From contig CAIOAK010000099.1 in NCBI GenBank assembly GCA_903855945.1, positions 1 through 57,397 on the forward strand: a DNA stretch of 57,397 nucleotides, written 5' to 3'. The number at the start of each line of letters is the position of its first letter. Positions within the stretch are counted from its first letter, which is position 1. Source of the stretch: an uncultured Anaeromyxobacter sp. (GTDB taxonomy: Bacteria > Myxococcota > Myxococcia > Myxococcales > Anaeromyxobacteraceae). Of the stretch, positions 48,684 to 56,209 are shown in pieces. A model generated the notes under the pieces. It saw nothing but the letters and a program-made list of their open reading frames with translations, did no database searches and had not been told where the DNA came from. The position numbers were made by a program, and so were the translations under genes.

Positions 48684-50462
48684 TCAGTACCCCCTGTGGG
48701 TGGCCGCGAACCGGAGGCCGGCCGGGGCTCCCGGGCCGGTGAACGGCGCTGCAGGGAGCATGCTCGAGGCCTGCCTGTGGAAGTCGCGCTCCTCCACGAG
48801 CCGCCTCTTGTTGGCGATGCGCTTGCGGATCGAGTAGCGGACGTTCCCCTCCTGGTCGAGGAGGACCGTCGTCCCGCCCCGGAACGGAAACGAAGGCCCG
48901 TTCGGGTTCCCCGGGTCGAGCGGAGCCTTCATCTCCTGGAGGAACTCCACCACGTGGTCGAAGACGAACGCGCCCCGCGGGCTCACCCGGTGCAGGGCCC
49001 GGAAGGAGTGGGCCCGGATGTCGTGCTTGCGGGAGAGCCCGAGCGCACCCGCGTTGCGCCAGGCGAACTCCTCCAGGCGCCCACGGTTGCGCCGGAGGGC
49101 GGTCCGCGCGTGCGTTCCGAGGAAGTCGAAGTCGAGGCCCCGGCAGGCCGGCACGTCGTCGTCCTCCGGCGGATTCCAGAGCAGGGCGTCCTCCGAGTAG
49201 GAGGAGACGCCCTGCGGGACGATCCCGCGGGCGCGGAAGGCCTCGATGAGCGCGGTGCGATAGTCCGCGCCGTCGCTCTGCAGGAGATCGAAGTCGGCGG
49301 TGACGAGGGCCCGGAGGAACTCGCCGAACCGGATGTCCACCGGCGGGCAGTAATCGAGGGCGCGAACGCAGATGCTCACGAAGTGGCTCGCGAGGGTCGC
49401 GGCCGTCTGGGCGAGCCGCTGCGCCACATCGGGGTGGAGGTCGCTCTCCAGGGTGGAGCCGGACGGCCGGGAGAGCCGGAGCAGGTCCTGCACGCGCTTC
49501 TGGTAGACGCTGAAGAAGGCGTCGAACACCGCCGCCACGAGGATCGAGCCCCGTTCGTGCGGCTCCCGGATCGTGTCGAGAAGGGCGGGGTCGGCCGGCT
49601 TCCCGAGCGCGGCCCGGAGCGCCGCGCGCTTGCCCGTGGCCTCTCCGAACTGCCGGGCCAGATCCACGAGCGGGTTCGGAGCCGCCACCTCGGCACGAAT
49701 CGAGGCCCCGGCGGCTCCGGCGCGGGCGACGGGAGCGAGCGTCCCGCTGTGGATGGCGCCACCACTCCTCCGGATGGTGTCGAGCAGGACCTCCTGGAAG
49801 CTGAAGTGCTGGAAGAGGGCGATGATGTCGGCGAACGCCTCGTGGAAGGCGGGAACGTCGATGTGCGTGGGGGCCGTGAACTGGTCGCGGAGACCGTCGA
49901 TGAGCGCGTGGGTGGTCTCGTGGACGACGATGTCGTGGGACAGGCAGGTGAAGACGGTCTGGCCGGGAAGGTTCGAGCCGACGTCCCCCGGCCCCGCCGC
50001 GAAGTAGCCGAAGAGGAGCGCCCGGAGGTCGGGATCGTAGAAGGCGTTCGCGTCCTGAAACGCGTGCGGAAACACGCGAAGCTTGTTCCGGAAGGGTCCG
50101 GCCTCCCGGCCGGACGCCTCTCGCCAGCTGATCTTGCGGCCCAGAGCGAACTCGAAGCGGCGGATGGTGTCCGAGACGACCGCGTACACCATCTGGCTGT
50201 GGAAGCGTGGGTCGGACTCGCTGGGATCGAGGCCGCCGCGGATGAGCACCTCGGGGCTGTCGAGATCGGCCGCCTCGTAATAGGAGCCGTTGCTCGCGTC
50301 GAAGTCGATCACGGCCACGTACTCGCCCACCGGGCCGGGCGTGAGCCGCTCGTAGGGGACCGAGAACGACACGAAGTTGTCGAGGTTGCGCCCACGGCTC
50401 GGGTCGAACGCGAAAGCTTTCAGCGGCCGAAAAGCAGGATCCCCACCTCGTCTGGATGGCAT
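48684..50462 (-). CDS. Gluzincin-type metalloprotease-like protein
   Basis: The 592-residue protein has HETTH at 181-185 and HEAFAD at 207-212, giving the HExxH plus downstream Glu (E208) pattern of gluzincins such as thermolysin. There is no signal peptide; the ATG is at 50462, and a longer upstream frame exists but has no homology-like content. A G7 tract ends exactly 5 nt before the ATG. The remaining sequence is not recognised. It is the first gene of the minus-strand operon with MBL, patatin and metzincin genes. Confidence 0.75.
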   Translation of the reverse strand: MPSRRGGDPAFRPLKAFAFDPSRGRNLDNFVSFSVPYERLTPGPVGEYVAVIDFDASNGSYYEAADLDSPEVLIRGGLDPSESDPRFHSQMVYAVVSDTIRRFEFALGRKISWREASGREAGPFRNKLRVFPHAFQDANAFYDPDLRALLFGYFAAGPGDVGSNLPGQTVFTCLSHDIVVHETTHALIDGLRDQFTAPTHIDVPAFHEAFADIIALFQHFSFQEVLLDTIRRSGGAIHSGTLAPVARAGAAGASIRAEVAAPNPLVDLARQFGEATGKRAALRAALGKPADPALLDTIREPHERGSILVAAVFDAFFSVYQKRVQDLLRLSRPSGSTLESDLHPDVAQRLAQTAATLASHFVSICVRALDYCPPVDIRFGEFLRALVTADFDLLQSDGADYRTALIEAFRARGIVPQGVSSYSEDALLWNPPEDDDVPACRGLDFDFLGTHARTALRRNRGRLEEFAWRNAGALGLSRKHDIRAHSFRALHRVSPRGAFVFDHVVEFLQEMKAPLDPGNPNGPSFPFRGGTTVLLDQEGNVRYSIRKRIANKRRLVEERDFHRQASSMLPAAPFTGPGAPAGLRFAATHRGY

Positions 50463-50474
50463 TCGCTCCCCCCC
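50463..50474 (-). promoter_or_regulatory. G7 tract acting as ribosome binding site, 5 nt before the gluzincin ATG
   Basis: On the minus strand GGAGGGGGGG lies with its last G at 50468 and the ATG at 50462-50460. The run is longer than any normal anti-Shine-Dalgarno match requires. Confidence 0.6.
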
Positions 50475-50604
50475 CTCCGTCGCATCTAACGTCGGACCGC
50501 CTATCACCACCAGTAAATAGGAATTCACCATCGCCCGAAGGGGGGAGGTCATCCGTCTTGCATCCTGGCGAGCGAACACCGGTGCGGGACACTAGGTCCG
50601 ACGA
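50475..50604. promoter_or_regulatory. Divergent intergenic region between the protease operon and the LysM peptidase
   Basis: About 130 nt separates the two divergent transcription units. It holds an AT-richer pocket near 50508-50528 (TAAATAGGAATTC) that is unusual for this genome. It is the likely site of promoters, but I cannot assign boxes with confidence. Confidence 0.35.
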
Positions 50605-50615
50605 GGGGGGACGAG
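50605..50615 (+). promoter_or_regulatory. G6 tract acting as ribosome binding site, 5 nt before the LysM peptidase ATG
   Basis: GAGGGGGG ends at 50610 and ACGAG separates it from the ATG at 50616. Confidence 0.6.
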
Positions 50616-51305
50616 ATGGCCCAGAGATACGCCCTGAAGCGCGGGGAGACGCTGGCCCGCATCGCGAAGCAGTTCTACGACGACGCCGGGCTCGCTGGCC
50701 GCCTCGCGGCCTACAACGGAATCCGGGATCCCAACCTCGTGTTCGTGGGGCAGATGCTCGACGTGCCGTCGAGGCGGGAACTCCTGGGAGAGGTCGCGTC
50801 GCCCGTCGCACCGGGAAGGCTCGCCACGCCGAACGGGCTCGGCGAGGTGAACCGGGTGTTCGGGGACGTGGCGTCCTTCATCGGCAACGACGGAACCCTG
50901 TCCGCCGACTGGCAGAGGGCGGAGCTCGGTCGAGCGGAACTCCCGTGGCCGCTTCCGCTCTCCTGGGATCACGCGCAGCAGGTCACACGGGTCCTCTGCC
51001 ACCGGGATCTCGTGAGCGTGCTCTCCGGGGCCTTCCAGGAGCTCGACCGCGCGGGACTGCGCGGGAAGGTGAAGAGCTATGGCGGGTGCTTCGCCTTCCG
51101 GTCGAAGCGGACGGGGACGAAGCTTTCCACCCACAGCTGGGGGATCGCCATCGATCTCAACCCGGAGACGAACGGTCTCGGCACGCCCGGGGACATGGAC
51201 CCCGATGTCGTCGAGGTCTTCCGCCAGTACGGGTTCAAGTGGGGCGGCGACTGGCCGGGAAGGGGCAAGGACCCCATGCACTTCCAGTACTGCACGGGGT
51301 ACTGA
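50616..51305 (+). CDS. LysM + M15 (VanY-like) peptidase without signal peptide
   Basis: The 229-residue protein has a LysM module (about 3-50, RYALKRGETLARIAKQF and MLDVP). The C-terminal M15 D-Ala-D-Ala carboxypeptidase/endolysin domain has STHSWGIAIDLN (H173, D180) and PMHFQY (H222), which are the zinc ligands. It would cut peptidoglycan. Absence of a signal peptide is typical of phage or tail-associated lysins, and LysM is also the fold of injection-system tube-spike adaptor proteins. A G6 tract precedes the ATG. A sheath-like relic lies 290 nt downstream. Confidence 0.85.
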   Translation: MAQRYALKRGETLARIAKQFYDDAGLAGRLAAYNGIRDPNLVFVGQMLDVPSRRELLGEVASPVAPGRLATPNGLGEVNRVFGDVASFIGNDGTLSADWQRAELGRAELPWPLPLSWDHAQQVTRVLCHRDLVSVLSGAFQELDRAGLRGKVKSYGGCFAFRSKRTGTKLSTHSWGIAIDLNPETNGLGTPGDMDPDVVEVFRQYGFKWGGDWPGRGKDPMHFQYCTGY

Positions 51306-51330
51306 TGCCGGCTTCCCGGCGAGCCATCCG

Positions 51331-51531
51331 TCAGACGACGTCCCTCAGCCCCTTGCCCGGCTTGAACTTCACGCCCCGCCTCGCCGGCAGGATGACGCGC
51401 CGGCGAATCGCCGCCTTGGCCTTCGGCGGCGGCGCCAGGGCCGCCTCGACCGTGCGGACGACGCTTCGCGCCTTCGCCCTGGAGATATCCGCCTGCCTCG
51501 CGATGACCTCGATGAGTTCCGACTTGTTCAT
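51331..51531 (-). CDS. HU-like DNA-binding protein lacking the beta-arm region
   Basis: The 66-residue protein has the HU/IHF N-terminal helices (MNKSELIEVIARQADIS..ARSVVRTVEAAL) and C-terminal KFKPGKGLRDVV, as in HU proteins. About 25 residues that form the beta saddle and DNA-embracing arms (usual GFGTF region) are replaced by a short basic stretch (KAKAAIRRRVILPARRG). HU is normally about 90 residues. A G9 tract ends 5 nt before the ATG. It may be a shortened paralogue or a degenerate copy. Confidence 0.6.
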   Translation of the reverse strand: MNKSELIEVIARQADISRAKARSVVRTVEAALAPPPKAKAAIRRRVILPARRGVKFKPGKGLRDVV

Positions 51532-51545
51532 GTGTGCCCCCCCCC
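51532..51545 (-). promoter_or_regulatory. G9 tract acting as ribosome binding site of the HU-like gene
   Basis: Nine G residues on the minus strand (51537-51545) are separated from the ATG by GCACAC-type spacing of exactly 5 nt (51532-51536). It is the longest homopolymer I noticed in the window. Confidence 0.6.
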
Positions 51546-51593
51546 GCTTCGTGAACTGCTCTTTCACCCGAGGTTAATGGTGATCGAGGGATC

Positions 51594-51899
51594 GTGCCCG
51601 AGTATCTAGCGCCCGGCGTGTACGTGGAGGAGACCTCCTTCCGCGCGATGGCCCCGTCGCCTCCCCGCGCCACCCGGGCGCCGCGGGGAACCGGACGGTG
51701 GCCTTCACGGTGTCGCCCGTGGCGAGGGGGCTCGAGCCACTGGACGTCGTCGTCCTGTCGGGATGTCCATCGGCCGCCGAGTGGGGAACGGCGCGCGGGC
51801 CGTACTACCAGGCAACGAAGGAGGCCGACGGGCGCTGGTTCCTGTCGGAGGCACCCGGCGGCACGCGCTACCCCCTCGATGCGATCTCCCCCTCCCTGA
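51594..51899 (+). pseudogene. Relic of a contractile-tail sheath protein N-terminus
   Basis: From a GTG the frame encodes MPEYLAPGVYVEETSFRA. This is the conserved start of phage-tail and injection-system sheath proteins (MPEYLAPGVYVEE). After about 18 residues the frame becomes Arg/Pro/Ser-rich noise typical of an off-frame read. In the next frame (about 51650-51906) sequence such as NRTVAFTVSPVARGLEPLD looks protein-like but not sheath-like. A true sheath is 350-600 residues. It is probably a recombination or deletion scar. GAGGG precedes the GTG. Confidence 0.5.
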
Positions 51900-51978
51900 A
51901 TGGGGGATCCCGCAGGTCTCGTCGAGCCGACGGGTTGATGCGGTCGCCGCCGTGTGCGTATCCTCGAGCCTCGTAGGT

Positions 51979-51990
51979 GGGGGGGCGACC
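51979..51990 (+). promoter_or_regulatory. G7 tract acting as ribosome binding site of the lipoprotein gene
   Basis: AGGTGGGGGGG ends at 51985 and CGACC separates it from the ATG at 51991. The spacing equals that of the three other tracts nearby. Confidence 0.6.
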
Positions 51991-52485
51991 ATGCGCTTGG
52001 CCCAACGGGGCAAGTCCTCGGGTGTGCTGATGTCAGCTGCTGCGGCCCTGTTCCTGTCCGGCTGCTTCGGCGCCGCTCGAAACATTCCGGGGCCACCCGC
52101 CGATCAGTTCGCGGGCCAGGAGCTCAAGTACTCCCTGGCGGGAACGGACGAGGCGGCACTCGGCTCGATACAGAAGTACCTCGCTCGCCAGGACCTTCCT
52201 TCCGAGCTGAGGCCCGGACCGCCCAGGACCTACCTGGTGACCAGTTACATCGAGGAGCCGTCCACGACGGGAGCACGCCGAGTGCGACGTTCCGCGTATC
52301 GGTTCGGCACCGGGGCGACAGCCCAGGCAGCGTCCGGTGGATGCACCGACGTCGTCGTCGCATCCTTGACGATCTCGAGAGGCATTCACGAGGAGGCCTG
52401 GTCGCCTCAGCCTGCCGATCAATCCTTCGAGTCGACGGCCTGGCCCGGGTTGAAGGAGTTCCTCCAGCGATCGGCCTGTCCATGA
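51991..52485 (+). CDS. Hypothetical lipoprotein
   Basis: The 164-residue protein has a lipoprotein signal ending LFLSGC (canonical lipobox) followed by FGAARNIPG. The mature part has no motif I recognise; SGGCTDVVVASLTI suggests a small beta domain. The start is at the ATG behind a G7 tract. Its stop overlaps the next gene's ATG (ATGA), so the two products are translationally coupled. Confidence 0.7.
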   Translation: MRLAQRGKSSGVLMSAAAALFLSGCFGAARNIPGPPADQFAGQELKYSLAGTDEAALGSIQKYLARQDLPSELRPGPPRTYLVTSYIEEPSTTGARRVRRSAYRFGTGATAQAASGGCTDVVVASLTISRGIHEEAWSPQPADQSFESTAWPGLKEFLQRSACP

Positions 52486-52904
52486 TCTCCTCCCGCGCGG
52501 GACGGCTCGGGCTCTTCGTGACGATCCTGGCGGGTGCAGTCCTGACCGCCGCCATCCTCGCCTGGCAGAGCCGGGGTGGCGCCATCTCGCCCGAAGTCGT
52601 CGATCGGGAAGCGAAGAGGCTGGTGGGGCACTACGCCGTGATGCTGGCGGTCGTCGCAGGGTTCTACTTCTCCGAGCGGAATGCAGCGGGTGACGGGACG
52701 AGCACCGCCGTCGAGGCGTTCGTGCTGGCCATGGTGTTGGTGGGAACGTGGTCCCTGGGCCCGCCGGTCCTGATCGCCCTCTCGGCCACGATCGAGTCGG
52801 CCATGCGGCACCTGGATTCCATGTCCGTGATCGGGGCTTCACTCGCCTCGGCTGCCCTCGCCTTCTACTTTTCCCGAAGCGGCAAGGCGGACGAGAGCAG
52901 ATAG
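52482..52904 (+). CDS. Small membrane protein, about three to four TM segments
   Basis: The 140-residue protein has a hydrophobic N-terminus (about 8-28) and further hydrophobic stretches (about 48-65, 78-100 and 115-132), ending FSRSGKADESR. I recognise no family. Its ATG overlaps the stop of the upstream lipoprotein gene. Convergent with the large gene ending at 52922. Confidence 0.65.
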   Translation: MISSRAGRLGLFVTILAGAVLTAAILAWQSRGGAISPEVVDREAKRLVGHYAVMLAVVAGFYFSERNAAGDGTSTAVEAFVLAMVLVGTWSLGPPVLIALSATIESAMRHLDSMSVIGASLASAALAFYFSRSGKADESR

Positions 52905-52921
52905 GATCACGATGTCCACCC

Positions 52922-55900
52922 CTACCGGAGGACGTTTCCAGCGCCGAGAACCGCAAGCCAGGCGGTGAGATCGGCGGGATTGGGCGCCGTCGTTCCGTCG
53001 CGATCCCAGAAGGTCCGGTCGGAATCGGTCACCGGCGGGTCCACGACGGGGAGCGTGGCCGTGCTCAGGCGGGCACTGGCGCGGCTGGCGAGGTCGTGGA
53101 CGGCCTTCACGAGGTGCAACCCCTCATCGGGCACCAGGGTGGACGGGAGGCCCAGTCGAGCCGCCAGCAGGGCGCGACGAAGCCGGGTGAGGGACTGGCC
53201 GCGCCCCCGGGCGCACTGCTCGTCGAGCAGGGCCACCGAGAGGCTCGAGTCGAAGCTCAGCCCGCGGCGGGACAGGTGGGTGCTTCCCACCAGCGCGAGG
53301 ACGTCATCGATCACGACGGTGGTGGTCAGGAGACGAAGCGAACGGCCCGCTCCCGCGTTCGGGCAGAAGCTCGCAAACCGGCCGGGAGCCGCCGCCGCCA
53401 GGGACGAGAGGGCGCCCTTCAGGGAGTCCGCGCGCACCCGGACGAGGTCTGCGGGGGCTCCGACGAGATCCTGCACCGGCACGCAGACGACCACGCAGAG
53501 GGAAGGGCGCGCTGCCAGTCGATTCACGAGTATTTGCAGCGGTTCCAGACGGTCGTCGCTCCCCCCGATCGGAAGGAGATCGAGTGCCGGCGTCTCGACG
53601 TAGACGAGGTCCTCGGCCCGGGAGAACGCAGCAGCCAGGGCGATAGCCCCCTCCTGGAGGCCACGAGCCGCGGCGAGGGCCCTGCGGCTCATCGCCCGCA
53701 GCTGGACGGCCTCACGCCCGGCGGAGGGAGCGGCCAAGGTGATGCTCGCCTGCGCCGAATACCACGAGCGCGCTGCCGCCTCGTCGCCGTCGAACGGGTA
53801 GCCGTTGCTCGCGTCCTTCACCTTCGAGTCGAGATCACGCTCCCCCTCGACACCGGCAGCCTGGGTGCGGAGGGGCGCTGCCCAGAGGGCCGCCCCGGAC
53901 GGTTCGGCGGGGCTGCTGATGCGGCTCGCCGCGGCGGCGACCATCGCGGGAGTGGCGGCGATCGCGGTGGCGCCGAGCACCTCGGCGACGAGCAATGCCG
54001 CGGGCCCGTGCAGGTCGAGGCCGACGCCTGCGCACTCGGCCGTCGCCGGGCTGCCCGGGTGTCCCTGCTGCACGGCGCCGATCTCGTGAAGGCGGGAAAG
54101 GGCCGGGGGCGGGACCAGGACCGCCCGCGCGCTTCCGGCATCGAAGGCGGCGGCGGCGCTCGTGAGGGCCAGCTGGCTCGGCAGGGGAGTCCCGGGCCCG
54201 GTGCTCCGCAGGACGCCGCCGCGGGCCACCTGCTCGACCGTCGCGCCGGTCGCGGCGAGGAGCGGCGTGTCGCTCCCGACCGGCTCGGACTTGAACGCCG
54301 GCTCGGTGAGCAACACCCGGTCTCCCGCACCCAGCGTGCGGACGACCGTGTCGGCCGAGAACAACGACGCAGGAAGGGTTGCCCGATCGATCAGGCTCGC
54401 GGAGCCGCCCGGATCGGCGACGAGCGTCGTCCCCGGCAAGATGCCCGAGGCGGCCGACGTTCCCGGAAACGAATCCTGCTCGCAGGCGATGATCGATCCA
54501 GAGGCGCTGCTCCATGCCACGGCAGCGCCACCCACGGCGAGCGGACGCGTGAACCGCAGCTCACCGAAGAGACGAGCCGCCGCCCCGTGGGCCAGGAGCA
54601 CCGTCGCTCCGAGAAGGGAGGCGGCATCGGCGCCGTCGGGGAGCCGGGCGACCAGGCTGACCTTTCCGTCGCTGCGGACCCGGCCCACGCCGCCATCCGT
54701 TGCGCGCCGCCGACCCGTCGCGAGGTCGATGGAGTTCGGCCAGAAACGGAGGGTGGCGCCGGCCAGCCCCGGGTCGAGGGAGAACTCGACGAGAGCCAGC
54801 TGGGCGGCCACCGTTCCGCCCGAGGCGGCGCCGCCGCCGACGAGCGCCCGGACCGTCGGGGTGGGAAGCGAGGAGGGAAGTGGCGCGGCAACCACCGGGA
54901 GAGGCGCAAGAGGGCCGTGATCGCGGTCGAGCTGCGAAGTGACCAGGGTGACCGGCGCGGAGTCCCGGAGGAGCGCGACGAGCGCGTCGGCTGCGTCGTC
55001 CAGGCTCGGGCGCAGCGGCAACGGCGCGGAATCGGCTCGTGCAGCGCGGCCGACGACGACTCGCGTCGAGGCCCGGTTCTGGTCGGCAGCTCGGCGGATC
55101 TCGCCACTCGAGGGGGTCGTCGCGGTCGGGCTTCGCGCCTGGCCGGTGAGGTGCCGCTCGACGTCCACGATCGCCACCCGGGCGTAGTCCCGCTTCAGCG
55201 CAGCGTCAACCGGGCCGGCAGGCCAGATGCTCGCGCTCTGGCCGAAGATTCCGCTCGGGAGGAGTGCCGCACGTGGCGCCGGCGCCGTGTCCGGATCGGG
55301 CGCCGCGGAGAAGCCGATGGTCACGGGCGTCGATCCGCTGGCCGGTCGGGCCACGTCCGTCGCGCTGCCCCCACAGCCACCCACGTCGATGCGGGCGAGA
55401 AGGTTCCCGTCGAGGGGGCCCTCGTGCACGCTGACGAGGTGGAGCGTTCGCGCGTCGGCGACGGGGCACGTCCGGTTCGCGCCGCCACTCGCCCAGAGGT
55501 TGTCGAACAGGGACGTCGCGAGGAAGGCCCACCAGGCCGCGACCGCGCCCGGGTCGATGGCGCGCCCCCGGACGTCGAAGGCCCAGAGCCGGTGGGGCGA
55601 GGCCGGGAGGCTCGCGAGCTCGTCCCCGCTCCCCACGACCGCGCCCGGTCCGAGGAGAACGCTCGCGGCCTTCTCCGCGTTCGCGAGGCTGCCGGCGGTG
55701 CCGGAGAGGCCGATGGACGCGAGCTTGTCGGCATCGCTCGCACCCGACTCGAACCCGTTGCTCCACACACCCGCCACGTCCGCCACCGTGCTCCCCGTCG
55801 TCACCACCGACGACTCCACCGCGAACCATCGGGGGGTGGGGCGCGTGGGCGCCGTCCCGTGGGCGACGCCATCGAGGGAGGGGATGCCCACGGCGAGGGC

Positions 55901-56209
55901 GTCGAGGCGGGTCTCCACCTCCGGCAGGAGCTGGAAGAGGCAGACCAGGTGACCGTCGGTGAAGGCGGCCGAGCCCGTCGCGGAGCGGAGAGGTGCGAGT
56001 CCCTTCGGGCGGGTGGGCGTCGCGAAGTGGAACGAGAGGATGCCTCGCGCCGGGGGCAGCCACTTCACGGTGGCGGACGGCGTGAAGCCGACGGCGAGAT
56101 CCCCGTCGGGTGCACCGAGGGAGAGGGCGGAATCCGAGAACCAGGGTCCGATCGCCGGCGATGCAAGTCCCAGGCTGTCGGGAGCGGGAACGAGGGGGCG
56201 AGCCGTCAT
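52922..56209 (-). CDS. Large non-secreted protein with degenerate phospholipase D-like C-terminus
   Basis: The 1095-residue protein has no signal peptide. The N-terminal about 700 residues are Ala/Gly/Ser/Val-rich beta sequence without a clear motif. The C-terminal part resembles the second half of the phospholipase D superfamily: AFSRAEDLVYVETPAL, LCVVVCVPVQ and VIDDVLALVGSTHLSRRGL. The latter matches the GSxNLxxRS region after the HKD motif. The HxK of the HKD is replaced by TTT, so it should be inactive as a PLD. The ATG overlaps the stop of the upstream gene (ATGA). Confidence 0.6.
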   Translation of the reverse strand: MTARPLVPAPDSLGLASPAIGPWFSDSALSLGAPDGDLAVGFTPSATVKWLPPARGILSFHFATPTRPKGLAPLRSATGSAAFTDGHLVCLFQLLPEVETRLDALAVGIPSLDGVAHGTAPTRPTPRWFAVESSVVTTGSTVADVAGVWSNGFESGASDADKLASIGLSGTAGSLANAEKAASVLLGPGAVVGSGDELASLPASPHRLWAFDVRGRAIDPGAVAAWWAFLATSLFDNLWASGGANRTCPVADARTLHLVSVHEGPLDGNLLARIDVGGCGGSATDVARPASGSTPVTIGFSAAPDPDTAPAPRAALLPSGIFGQSASIWPAGPVDAALKRDYARVAIVDVERHLTGQARSPTATTPSSGEIRRAADQNRASTRVVVGRAARADSAPLPLRPSLDDAADALVALLRDSAPVTLVTSQLDRDHGPLAPLPVVAAPLPSSLPTPTVRALVGGGAASGGTVAAQLALVEFSLDPGLAGATLRFWPNSIDLATGRRRATDGGVGRVRSDGKVSLVARLPDGADAASLLGATVLLAHGAAARLFGELRFTRPLAVGGAAVAWSSASGSIIACEQDSFPGTSAASGILPGTTLVADPGGSASLIDRATLPASLFSADTVVRTLGAGDRVLLTEPAFKSEPVGSDTPLLAATGATVEQVARGGVLRSTGPGTPLPSQLALTSAAAAFDAGSARAVLVPPPALSRLHEIGAVQQGHPGSPATAECAGVGLDLHGPAALLVAEVLGATAIAATPAMVAAAASRISSPAEPSGAALWAAPLRTQAAGVEGERDLDSKVKDASNGYPFDGDEAAARSWYSAQASITLAAPSAGREAVQLRAMSRRALAAARGLQEGAIALAAAFSRAEDLVYVETPALDLLPIGGSDDRLEPLQILVNRLAARPSLCVVVCVPVQDLVGAPADLVRVRADSLKGALSSLAAAAPGRFASFCPNAGAGRSLRLLTTTVVIDDVLALVGSTHLSRRGLSFDSSLSVALLDEQCARGRGQSLTRLRRALLAARLGLPSTLVPDEGLHLVKAVHDLASRASARLSTATLPVVDPPVTDSDRTFWDRDGTTAPNPADLTAWLAVLGAGNVLR

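Noticed and set aside
51954-52904. Single long ORF covering the lipoprotein and membrane genes
   Set aside because: The frame upstream of 52482 is off-frame sequence of the lipoprotein gene; the ATGA overlap and membrane-protein content support a start at 52482.
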